DNA from: Peptostreptococcaceae bacterium
GTDB taxonomy: Bacteria; Bacillota; Clostridia; Peptostreptococcales; Filifactoraceae
Reading direction: 5' to 3'
DNA length: 64,000 nt
Assembly: GCA_030532705.1 (NCBI GenBank)
Contig: JAUNKR010000004.1
Span: forward strand, 1 to 64,000
Within the stretch, counting starts at the first letter, position 1, and each line of letters begins with the position of its first letter. A model generated the notes under the pieces. That model worked only from the letters and a program-made list of their open reading frames with translations, ran no database searches and was not told the origin of the DNA. Position numbers and translations under genes: made by a program. This document shows positions 54,525 through 62,186 of this stretch, piece by piece.

Positions 54525-55025
54525 CTACACCTCCGTAAAAGTGATTGTTTCCCATTTGTCCGAAGTGTTCGCCTTTCCCGCAATTCTGTCTCCCGCAACC
54601 TTAAAAGTTCCGGAATACTTATAAGCATCCGTTCCATCGCCACGGCTATCCGCTACAACCGAGAACGCACGCTTCACTGCATGAAAATATCCGTCCTCAC
54701 TGGCAACTGGTTTTGTAAAATCAACTTGAATGATGTTGACGATCGCATCCGCTCCGAGCTTTTCGCCCTCGATGATATCAACCAAGAATTCGGACACATC
54801 GTGCCCCTTCGCTTGGTCAAATTCGAAGTCTTGCGACACTGAAATACCAACAACATCCGTTGTTTCGAACGGCTCGTCCACATACTGTCTCGCATACTCT
54901 TTTGTGTTTGATTTTGTGGATAAAGCTGTAAATCCTTTCATTCGGACGATCTTCGTTCCCAAACTTTTCGTTTTAACTTCCATAAAAGCCACTTTTTCAT
55001 GGCGTTTTACAATATCTAATGACAT
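54525..55025 (-). CDS. Phage major tail protein
   Basis: A 166-residue protein in the tail tube position. MSLDIVKRHEKVAFMEV at the start is followed by beta-rich sequence typical of tube proteins (ISVSQDFEFDQAKG, YSGTFKVAGDRI). The ATG has GGAGG five to six bases upstream. It lies between the minor capsid/tail terminator set and the tail chaperones, the standard place. Polymerises around the tape measure protein. Confidence 0.85.
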   Translation of the reverse strand: MSLDIVKRHEKVAFMEVKTKSLGTKIVRMKGFTALSTKSNTKEYARQYVDEPFETTDVVGISVSQDFEFDQAKGHDVSEFLVDIIEGEKLGADAIVNIIQVDFTKPVASEDGYFHAVKRAFSVVADSRGDGTDAYKYSGTFKVAGDRIAGKANTSDKWETITFTEV

Positions 55026-55037
55026 CGTATCCTCCTT

Positions 55038-55454
55038 TTAATCCTTGTAATAAACCAAGCGGCACTGAATTTGGTATCGCGCTTGATCACTTTCATTATC
55101 GAATAAATAACCACTTGTCAGCGCCTCAATTGAGTGCGCTTTTGCATTGTCCAGCTCCGGCAAATTGTCCATCCGATTTTGCTCGTCGAGCCATTCTTGG
55201 AAGCGCTCAAAGAACCCGCTATTTTCTATCTGCATCCGGATATCGTCGCCGTATTCTTGACAGCTCGCCAATACAAAAACAACTTGTCGCAAGCTTCCAC
55301 CGTCCACATACTCTTTGATGATTGGGTCAGCAGGCTCGCTATTGATGGACAATTTGCCGACCTCAATGCCAAGATAATCGATATTGATGCGACCATCGGC
55401 CAAGAGCGGACACGATGCCAAATATTTTTTGATTTGCTCCATCACCATTACCAT
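55038..55454 (-). CDS. Minor capsid/tail terminator protein (Minor_capsid_3-like)
   Basis: A 138-residue protein whose length, internal GRINIDYLG segment and gene position fit the Minor_capsid_3 family, thought to be the tail terminator ring. FVLASCQEYGDDIRMQIENSGFFERF is spread over the central helices. The start overlaps the stop of the preceding gene (TAATG), with GAGGTG upstream. Confidence 0.7.
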   Translation of the reverse strand: MVMVMEQIKKYLASCPLLADGRINIDYLGIEVGKLSINSEPADPIIKEYVDGGSLRQVVFVLASCQEYGDDIRMQIENSGFFERFQEWLDEQNRMDNLPELDNAKAHSIEALTSGYLFDNESDQARYQIQCRLVYYKD

Positions 55455-55795
55455 TACTCACCTCGCTTTGCAATCATCTCTGCACCTTTTAAGATACTGT
55501 CTTTGTGGTCGGCTTTCATCCGCTCGAACCATTTACGGCCACGCCTGCCGTTGCCCTTGTGCTCGTAGTATTGGCGCCTTGCGTATGGCGTTTTTTGCTT
55601 GATTACTCCACTGCCGATAACTGTATGGTCTTTTATTGCCGCGCCCTTCAAGGTCCCGCTATCCATCGGCGTGTACGGATCCATTCGTCGAATTACCTCG
55701 CTGTCAATGAATTTCTGTACTCGGCTGCCTCTGTATAGTCCGCGCTTCTTTATCGCTTTTTTGATGTCAAAGACAAGACTTGTTTTCATTCTCAT
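55454..55795 (-). CDS. Minor capsid protein 2-like head-tail joining protein
   Basis: The ATG at 55795 overlaps the previous stop as ATGA and gives 113 residues. Basic protein with DSEVIRRMDPYTPMDSGTLKGAA and TPYARRQYYEH segments, the hallmark of HK97 gp10/Minor_capsid_2-like tail completion proteins. It connects head to tail in phages of this organisation. Confidence 0.8.
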   Translation of the reverse strand: MRMKTSLVFDIKKAIKKRGLYRGSRVQKFIDSEVIRRMDPYTPMDSGTLKGAAIKDHTVIGSGVIKQKTPYARRQYYEHKGNGRRGRKWFERMKADHKDSILKGAEMIAKRGE

Positions 55796-56193
55796 TTTGC
55801 CCCCACCTCCCAATGCTGCATCTTCGGACTACCGAAGCCGTAGAAGTCCACGCTTGTTATAGTGTAATACTCTTGCGCCTTTTGAAACTCTTTCAGGCTA
55901 TCAATGTCTTTTTCGCATTCACCATGCACCACCAAATCGCCACTTCGCAATGTAAAGAACTCCGCCTTATTGTTTGCCCTTTCGTATGCTTTCGCATCTA
56001 AAAACACCTTTTGCGGCGCTGAATAGGGTATTGCAATAAAAACACCATCCGCCTGCTCCATTCCCGACTTAATTACATTCGCGCCCTTTCGTTCTTCGAA
56101 ATGAACGCCCTTGATGACTGTCCGGATATATTTGTCATAGCCGACGGATTTGTCATAAACCTTGTTATAAATCGTAACTGTATCGTTAAACAT
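55792..56193 (-). CDS. Minor capsid protein 1-like head closure protein
   Basis: A 133-residue protein with VTIYNKVYDK at its start and GVFIAIPYSAPQKVF and LRSGDLVVHGECEKDI further on. Position right before the Minor_capsid_2-like gene and general composition fit Minor_capsid_1 or DUF6751-type head closure proteins. The family assignment is moderate; the head-tail joining role follows from order. Confidence 0.65.
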   Translation of the reverse strand: MFNDTVTIYNKVYDKSVGYDKYIRTVIKGVHFEERKGANVIKSGMEQADGVFIAIPYSAPQKVFLDAKAYERANNKAEFFTLRSGDLVVHGECEKDIDSLKEFQKAQEYYTITSVDFYGFGSPKMQHWEVGAK

Positions 56194-56194
56194 A

Positions 56195-56548
56195 TCAATT
56201 ACCTCGATACATCAGGCCTGTATGAACAAGATATTTCGCCACAATCTTATTCATTCGGCTTTGATTGCTCATCGCCAAAATAGAATTTGCATCCGTATCA
56301 TAGCTCACCTTGTATTGCCCCACCGTTTCCGACGACACGATGCCGCCTTTGACAAGTTCCTCCGCCTGATGTAAAACCTCGGCCATTTCACAAAGACACA
56401 TCTTGATATTGTCATCCGCTTTGCCCCAATCGATGCGCCCAAAGGTAAAATAATCAATCCCAGCTTTTGCCTTGTTCGACAGCCGTTTGAAATCAGCTTC
56501 GGGGATTAAAGAACCCCCGTACTGATTAACATAAAAATCATAATTCAT
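56195..56548 (-). CDS. Head-tail connector protein
   Basis: A 117-residue mostly helical protein. It begins MNYDFYVNQYGGSLIPEADF and has RIDWGKADDNIKMCLCEMAEVL, a pattern like Gp6/YqbG-type adaptor proteins that attach to the portal. One base before the next joining gene. No enzymatic motif. Confidence 0.75.
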   Translation of the reverse strand: MNYDFYVNQYGGSLIPEADFKRLSNKAKAGIDYFTFGRIDWGKADDNIKMCLCEMAEVLHQAEELVKGGIVSSETVGQYKVSYDTDANSILAMSNQSRMNKIVAKYLVHTGLMYRGN

Positions 56549-56558
56549 AAGCCACCGC

Positions 56559-56738
56559 CTATTCTGCCGGCTCCCTTAATGCTTTGAGCAGCTCGCCCTT
56601 GTCCATCTTCGCATAGCCCTCAACGCCCTTTTCTTTCGCTTGCGCTCTTAGGTCTTTGACCGATAGATCTTCAAGATTTGACTTTTCTGATACCGGCTCA
56701 GATTGTTCCACTTTTTTGTGGTACCGCCTTAATAGCAT
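56559..56738 (-). CDS. Small phage protein with Rho-N/SAP-like motif
   Basis: A 59-residue protein with AGGAGG five bases before its ATG and a basic start (MLLRRYHKK). The C-terminal half has LSVKDLRAQAKEKGVEGYAKM followed by KGELLKAL, the helix-extended-helix pattern of Rho N-terminal or SAP-like modules. Such small proteins often follow the major capsid gene in phages. Its role is unknown; it may bind DNA or decorate the head. Confidence 0.7.
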   Translation of the reverse strand: MLLRRYHKKVEQSEPVSEKSNLEDLSVKDLRAQAKEKGVEGYAKMDKGELLKALREPAE

Positions 56739-56747
56739 AACAACCTC

Positions 56748-57557
56748 CTAACTGATGGTTACTTTTACCGCCAACTTGTCATTGTATAGATAAGCACCAT
56801 AATGCTTGTCCGCTGTAACGACAGTTGTTTTCTTCACGATATCGCGATCGGTTTCAACCTCAATATCTCGCTTCAACGTCAATTTAAGAGCGCCCGCCTT
56901 AATAAGATAAGCGGTGTTTTTTGCCACCCTTCTTGTTCTTACGACCTGAGTATTCAAGATCTCTCCAAATGCGCCCTTGATCAAGCGATCTGCGCCGATT
57001 TCCGATCCTTGCAGCCAATTTTTGCCCGCATCCATTCGAAGCTCTGATGCATTTGCCGGATTACATACCAATACAACCGCCTCATCGTCCTCATCATCGA
57101 ATACCGCAAGCGCCTTTTCAAGATTATCAACAGTCAAGCCACCGGTAACCGCCGATGTTTGAGTTGCAGTCGCCAAAGCGGTAACAAACTCATCATCGAT
57201 TTTGCTTGCGATAGCAAGCGCCAATTGACGAGTACCTTCGCCCAACGGATCGCCATATCCGGACAATAGAGCTTCGTCGGTAATTTCAACACCTTTTCCA
57301 GCTTTTTTTACTTTCATTTTGAATTCGGTCTTGCCGAGTTGCTCAATAGGGATTGCTTCACCCTCCGCAACATCAGTCGCATCACCGATATAAGACCATT
57401 TTGGAACGGTCAATTCTGATCCAGGAACGCCGACAAGCGTATCGTCTACATCCGCCAACGGTGCAAGCTTGATTTTTTTCTTAAGCTCCGCTTCAACCAT
57501 ATCCGCAAATACTTGTGGATCTACCACATTTGCCAATTTAGTAACTCCTGCTGCCAT
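56748..57557 (-). CDS. Phage major capsid protein (N4-gp56 type)
   Basis: A 269-residue coat protein with VTKLANVVDPQVFADMVEAEL near the start. KWSYIGDATDVAEGEAIP and KAGKGVEITDEALLSGYGDP continue the pattern, and a final DKHYGAYLYND motif is present. This is the N4-gp56/HK97-fold group. Spread of motifs along the full length shows it is intact. The scaffold gene precedes it by one base, as expected. Confidence 0.9.
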   Translation of the reverse strand: MAAGVTKLANVVDPQVFADMVEAELKKKIKLAPLADVDDTLVGVPGSELTVPKWSYIGDATDVAEGEAIPIEQLGKTEFKMKVKKAGKGVEITDEALLSGYGDPLGEGTRQLALAIASKIDDEFVTALATATQTSAVTGGLTVDNLEKALAVFDDEDDEAVVLVCNPANASELRMDAGKNWLQGSEIGADRLIKGAFGEILNTQVVRTRRVAKNTAYLIKAGALKLTLKRDIEVETDRDIVKKTTVVTADKHYGAYLYNDKLAVKVTIS

Positions 57558-57558
57558 A

Positions 57559-58149
57559 TTATTCTCCCTTCATTAGCTCATTGTATAGAGCCTCATCATC
57601 ATTTTTTAATTTTACCCGATCGAAGTATCCCATTTTTGAGAACTCTTCCTTTGTGATCTTTGGTGCAGAACCGCCTGTTTTTGATGTAAAGGTCGGCTTT
57701 TTTTCGCCGCCATCATCGTCTTTGAACAAAAATCCTTTGCTCTCTTTTAAGGCCTTGATCTGCTCGTCCAAGCCAACAATCTTATCATCCTTAAAAACAA
57801 GCTGATCCCTTTTGATCAATCCTTTTACCACATCGACATCGTGCGCATTGAGCCCACCGAGTACCTTATCCATCATCGCATTTTCTCTTGCTTCTTTCAG
57901 CTCTGCTTGAGATTGATTGAACTTTTCCTCGAACTCTTTCGCCTTTGTCTTAATTTCATCGACATTCATATCTTTGAACGCCTTTACCTGCTCATTCGCA
58001 TCCGATAGTTGCGCGCTTAACTTGTCCACTTCGGATTGCTTTGCGGTGATTTTATCCTGTTCTGCCTGAATGTCCTTGCCATTTTCGGCCATAATCTTAT
58101 CGATCTGATCATCCGGCAAGCCCATTTCTTTCAAAAATTCTCGTTTCAT
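57559..58149 (-). CDS. Phage scaffolding protein (Gp20 family)
   Basis: A 196-residue acidic, coiled-coil protein (about 20-105) rich in Lys, Glu, Gln and Asp. It matches phage minor structural protein Gp20, the capsid scaffold. The C-terminal part with TKEEFSKMGYFDRVKLKNDDEALYN is a typical capsid-binding tail. The 204-base region upstream carries tandem palindromes and may hold a promoter or operator. Confidence 0.88.
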   Translation of the reverse strand: MKREFLKEMGLPDDQIDKIMAENGKDIQAEQDKITAKQSEVDKLSAQLSDANEQVKAFKDMNVDEIKTKAKEFEEKFNQSQAELKEARENAMMDKVLGGLNAHDVDVVKGLIKRDQLVFKDDKIVGLDEQIKALKESKGFLFKDDDGGEKKPTFTSKTGGSAPKITKEEFSKMGYFDRVKLKNDDEALYNELMKGE

Positions 58150-58297
58150 CGTTTATCCTTTCTCGGTGCATTTCGTTGTTTTTCGCGTGTAACGAGCCGC
58201 GGCACCTATCTCCATTAACGCCGGAGAGAGCGAATTTTGACATAAAAAATAGACCTGTTTAACGACTATTGCCCAAAGTCGATTGATTGGATTGGTC

Positions 58298-58345
58298 GTC
58301 AACTATTAGTCGATAACCACTTGAATTGTCAACGATTAGTTGACA
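58298..58345. promoter_or_regulatory. Tandem palindromic operator-like repeats
   Basis: Two imperfect palindromes of the form TCAAC[TG]A-T-TAGT[CT]GA are centred 30 bases apart (18-base units 58298-58315 and 58328-58345). A further degenerate half site lies near 58261-58270. A TTGACA on the minus strand falls within the second unit. It lies in the 204-base gap between the YjcQ-like gene and the scaffold gene. Suggests binding of a dimeric regulator, identity unknown. Confidence 0.55.
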
Positions 58346-58353
58346 GTTGACAT

Positions 58354-58668
58354 TTAAGGTATTAAATCAACGATCCCTTTTGCCGCATTGTACGCCTTTC
58401 TCATCAGACTGTTTTCTGCCAAATACTCCAACCCTTTCAGCGTAATGTCGAGATTATTCAGCATCAACATTACCTCTCCGTCTGCATATTTGCGAACAGA
58501 AACACCGGAAATATATCCTGCATCATCAAGCATCTTCAAAAGCCTATTACGTCGCTCCTCCGATACACCTAAAGCTTCACAGCTTATTCGTTCCAAGTCC
58601 ACCCGTTCGTAATCCATCGAGGATTCAAGCGTGGTCAATATTTTATAAATGACTTTGAAATTATCCAT
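58354..58668 (-). CDS. YjcQ-family phage protein
   Basis: A 104-residue protein of the YjcQ family, which has a winged-helix-like fold. MDNFKVIYKILTTLESSMD opens it, and RRNRLLKMLDDAGYISGVSV and ITLKGLEYLAENS are typical. Members are common in prophages and of unknown function. Lies between the small acidic gene that follows the minor capsid protein and the palindrome region, so it could be a local regulator. Confidence 0.85.
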   Translation of the reverse strand: MDNFKVIYKILTTLESSMDYERVDLERISCEALGVSEERRNRLLKMLDDAGYISGVSVRKYADGEVMLMLNNLDITLKGLEYLAENSLMRKAYNAAKGIVDLIP

Positions 58669-58689
58669 ATATCCCCCGTAGAAAGCCCA

Positions 58690-58905
58690 TTATTTTGGGC
58701 TTCTGTCCTTAAAATAATCTGCCCAATACGGATTCTCGCGGTCAAATACCTCTTTTTCTTCAGCTGTTAAATTGTGCGGATAATCTTCAAATAAATTATA
58801 TATTTTCTTCTTGTCGAAACTGAACAAATGATGTCCGACACTTTCTAAATCTTCAACCCAATATATCATATCATCATCATTTTGCTTAAAAAAATCACTT
58901 AGCAC
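58690..58905 (-). CDS. Small acidic protein, candidate immunity protein
   Basis: The GTG at 58905 is preceded by AAGGAG at nine bases and gives 71 residues; a TTG at 58914 sits on that site. About 17 acidic against 9 basic residues, rich in aromatic residues, no membrane segment. No family that I can name with confidence. It overlaps the end of the minor capsid-toxin gene by 11 bases. A small acidic cytosolic protein right after a polymorphic-toxin-like domain is the common pattern for an immunity protein. This is inference from context only. Confidence 0.7.
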   Translation of the reverse strand: MLSDFFKQNDDDMIYWVEDLESVGHHLFSFDKKKIYNLFEDYPHNLTAEEKEVFDRENPYWADYFKDRSPK

Positions 58906-60775
58906 CGCCGCCAACTCCTTTTAATTGTTTGTTTATATCTGTATTGATATAACCTAAAATCCTTTTAAACTCATCATTCTGCCCCAAAGATTCTATATCT
59001 ATCAATATATTCTTTTTCTCATATTTGAAGCCCATAACAGAGTGAGATTTCTTGCAACCGAACCTGCTTTTTAATGCCCTGTTTGTTAGCACATTGAACC
59101 CATTTTTCGTTTCTGTCTGTAATTCTAAAAACTCAAAGCCAGTCCCAACTTTGCGAATAATAGCTGCATGTGATCCAGTGGCCAAAAAATACTCCTTTCC
59201 CGGCTTTACATTCTGGATCAATTTCAAAACAGCATTAAAGTCGTTTTTATCTTTTACGATAAAACTTTCTACTTTATCCAAATTTGCCAAGCGCTCGATA
59301 GTTTTAGTTCGGGAGAAAAGCTCCTGGCTCAACCCACCCCTGAAATCTAAAACATCATACCCTGCTTTATTTCCCGCATACGCAAAAGCCACAGAAGCAC
59401 AAGATCCTTTCGTCCTATCTCCACCACCCAATAGTGCAACAATTTCATCCGTTGTGCGATGCACAAGGCTTTTGCTTATACTATTGTATTCTATTCCATT
59501 ATCTGAACACTCTTTTCTAACAGCACTTATCTTTGAAGGCATTTTCTTAGGAACATTATACTCTTTAATTGAGGTTTTTTCAACCGACTTCCTCTTTGCC
59601 ACATGTACGCTCTTCTGACTTGTACCTTTACCAAACCCAAATAGCTGATGCCGTTCGTCTTTTGTTCTCAATCCCGCTTTGGTGCTAAAATCGCGATACA
59701 ATTCCTTTTGACGCTGCAATTTGACCGCCGAAAAAGTGAAGTCATCTTTTAGCCGCGCCGCATCATAAGCGATCATCTCTTGCTTTGTTTTGCGGATCGC
59801 TCGTTCGATTTGGCGCTGCTTCTGCGTTGCCTCGTAATGCGTGTATGTTTTGCCATTGTATTCAATCGGGGGTGGGTCGATATTCTCCAGCTCTTGATCG
59901 GTATAATTGCGCTCCGAAATACCAGGAAAGAACGGATGGAAATTGTGCCGACAATTCCAACCACAAAGCCCCTCGCCCGTTCCGTATCCGGTACTTTCTT
60001 CAAAATCTGAATAGCCTTTGACATCGCCGCCCACATGATACACCTTGCCCTGCCATACCTGATGATCTGGCCGCGCTCCTGCATGCGCCGTTACTTCGAC
60101 ATATTCGCCGCCCAGCTCGCCCAGCTGCATCATCGTAATTTGAGCCGCTGTTTGATTGATGCCCGTCAGCGTTGCCCGCCGAACCGCCACATCGACCCTC
60201 GTCGAAACGCCGCTTTCATAATCGACTACCCGAATACCACTCTCCACCATCTTCGCCGTCGCTATTTTGATCGCTTGTTGGTAAGAGAACGCCCCTGATG
60301 CCACTTGAAATTGCGCATAATTCAAAGTATCTTGGTAAAATCGTGCGATCGGTTTGAATTGCTTACCATCCTTAAAGCCTAACGACTTCGTGAGGTTCTT
60401 CAAATCGCCCACCGTCTTTTCCGCATTCGCCGCAATAAATTGTTGCATGCCCGCGTTCTTCGCCAAATCCAAAGTGCTTTTGCCCGCTTGCTGAAATAAC
60501 AAATTATCACGCCCGACACTCCGAGCAATCGCCTCATCAAAAAGATTCTCCACTTCCGATTTACTTTTGCGGTTTACTTCGGCAATCTTGCTTTTGATGT
60601 CATCCAAGTCTTTGCCCATTTCGGTGAGCATATATATTTGCCACTCCGCCGAGCCGGTTATTTCTCCCGCCTTTTCCAATCGCCGTGCAATATCCGCGAT
60701 GATGTCATCTTCGAGCTGCTGATACAAAGCCACAATGTTATCCGGAGCGACCTTTAATTCATCAGGCGTCAACAT
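58895..60775 (-). CDS. Phage minor capsid protein with C-terminal papain-like toxin domain
   Basis: A 626-residue two-part protein. Residues 1 to about 390 are a phage minor capsid protein of the MuF/Minor_capsid_2 (PF06152) type: helical N-terminus, VAVRRATLTGINQTAAQI, HAGARPDHQVWQGKVY and CGWNCRHNFHPFF with the conserved Cys/His residues. Residues about 412-626 form a separate domain. It has GSCASVAFAYAGNKAGYDVLD (Cys459), GKEYFLATGSHAAIIRK (His536) and a following FLELQTE segment, with order and spacing like papain-fold polymorphic toxins. Such MuF-linked toxins are known in temperate phages. The toxin-end DNA looks richer in A and T than the capsid part. The catalytic assignment is from pattern, not alignment. 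Confidence 0.85.
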   Translation of the reverse strand: MLTPDELKVAPDNIVALYQQLEDDIIADIARRLEKAGEITGSAEWQIYMLTEMGKDLDDIKSKIAEVNRKSKSEVENLFDEAIARSVGRDNLLFQQAGKSTLDLAKNAGMQQFIAANAEKTVGDLKNLTKSLGFKDGKQFKPIARFYQDTLNYAQFQVASGAFSYQQAIKIATAKMVESGIRVVDYESGVSTRVDVAVRRATLTGINQTAAQITMMQLGELGGEYVEVTAHAGARPDHQVWQGKVYHVGGDVKGYSDFEESTGYGTGEGLCGWNCRHNFHPFFPGISERNYTDQELENIDPPPIEYNGKTYTHYEATQKQRQIERAIRKTKQEMIAYDAARLKDDFTFSAVKLQRQKELYRDFSTKAGLRTKDERHQLFGFGKGTSQKSVHVAKRKSVEKTSIKEYNVPKKMPSKISAVRKECSDNGIEYNSISKSLVHRTTDEIVALLGGGDRTKGSCASVAFAYAGNKAGYDVLDFRGGLSQELFSRTKTIERLANLDKVESFIVKDKNDFNAVLKLIQNVKPGKEYFLATGSHAAIIRKVGTGFEFLELQTETKNGFNVLTNRALKSRFGCKKSHSVMGFKYEKKNILIDIESLGQNDEFKRILGYINTDINKQLKGVGGGAK

Positions 60776-60776
60776 G

Positions 60777-62186
60777 CTATTCCTCCTCTACATCGTCGGG
60801 CTCTTTCTTTGCGTCGGCATTTGGCATCCATTCCTTGCATTGCTCCTGGGTCAATCCGTATCGCTTCATCAAATAGATTTCCGGCTTGATGATACCCGCG
60901 CCGACCTCCTGCAGCATGATCGCTTGGTCTGTTCCGCTATCGACAATCAGACTATCGTCAAACTCGAACGAAACCTCATACTCGCCATTTGGAGCGATTT
61001 CATAAAGTGAGCAAAGCTCATCCATCGAAACAATCAAATTTTCAAGCGCAATTTGCAATGCCTTTTGAATGTCCGCCACTGTCGAATAACTTCGCTGGCG
61101 GCTCGTTTTAATCTCCGTCGCCGTCTTTGCCGTTTCGTTTACCTCGGATAATGTTCCATACGCCAAGCCGCAGTTAAATTCTATTTGGCGCAATATCCTG
61201 TTGAAGCCATTGAAAAGCGAACTGTCACGAATATCCGGCGAGAACACCGAATAAAAATCGCCATTTTTGCCCTGCAAGTCAAGCTTTCGGAACAATCTTT
61301 CGCTATGCTTTGGCAACTCTGCATTCGCCCCCACACCCTTAAGTGCCGTTGCGTCCGCGTCAATCGCCAATTCCGAGCCTGCAAACTCCCACAGAATTCG
61401 CGCCCATTGTTCGTCTGCATCCTTGATGAGATTTTCGGCCTTAGAATACACCGAAACGCCGATGCCGATGTCGCTTTTACTGTCCACCGTATTTGCTAAT
61501 GGCATCCGGAAATAAGAAAACAGCGGACGGGATAGATTGCCGATCGTAACCTCCGGATCAATATCCGCCCATTTCGGCACCTTTTTAAGCGATACTTCGA
61601 CGCCTAATTCGCCATTACCAAACTCATTCATAAACGCTTTATTGACGATCGAATACTGCCCATCTTGCCACGAATGGAACTCCAACCGTGTATATGTCGC
61701 TTTGCCGATGACCGCCTTGTCGGTAAATACACACGACACCAATTCGCCATCGATGAACTCAACCGGAAACATATTGTCCGCCTGAATACAATCGACCGCG
61801 ATTTTGTCGCCCAATATATAAGGCTTGAATACCAAACCACCCTTTGCGCAAGCATACTCCGTTTCTGTTCGGATTTGCGCCATCAATTTTTGATAGAACT
61901 CATTCAGCGCATCCGCTCGTCCGCTCCCGGTGATTTCTGATTTCATTTCGAGCGTTACTAATCGCGCCAACTCCGACGCAATCGTGGACGGTAATCCAAT
62001 CGACTTTACGCCGTTATCTTTATCCATCCACGGCGGATTATCCTCATACATCCGCGTCCATTTGTCAATTTTGGCGCTCATTTTGGAGGAAACAAGCACC
62101 TCCACATTCATCGCCTTTTGAATATTTTCTTTGCCGAGCAGCTTGCTCACCACCTTTCTGATTGCCTGCAGCAATTTCCCAAACAC
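60777..62186 (-). CDS. Phage portal protein (SPP1 Gp6-like)
   Basis: A 469-residue portal subunit. The dodecameric ring at the capsid vertex serves as the DNA entry gate and the terminase docking site. The N-terminal wing (IQKAMNVEVLVSSKMSAKID) and stem/crown regions fit the SPP1-type portal. PRYxxxN-like residues are not obvious. NETAKTATEIKTSRQRSYSTV is the conserved central helix segment. GTG start overlaps the last base of the large terminase stop. Precedes the minor capsid gene by one base. Confidence 0.9.
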   Translation of the reverse strand: MFGKLLQAIRKVVSKLLGKENIQKAMNVEVLVSSKMSAKIDKWTRMYEDNPPWMDKDNGVKSIGLPSTIASELARLVTLEMKSEITGSGRADALNEFYQKLMAQIRTETEYACAKGGLVFKPYILGDKIAVDCIQADNMFPVEFIDGELVSCVFTDKAVIGKATYTRLEFHSWQDGQYSIVNKAFMNEFGNGELGVEVSLKKVPKWADIDPEVTIGNLSRPLFSYFRMPLANTVDSKSDIGIGVSVYSKAENLIKDADEQWARILWEFAGSELAIDADATALKGVGANAELPKHSERLFRKLDLQGKNGDFYSVFSPDIRDSSLFNGFNRILRQIEFNCGLAYGTLSEVNETAKTATEIKTSRQRSYSTVADIQKALQIALENLIVSMDELCSLYEIAPNGEYEVSFEFDDSLIVDSGTDQAIMLQEVGAGIIKPEIYLMKRYGLTQEQCKEWMPNADAKKEPDDVEEE

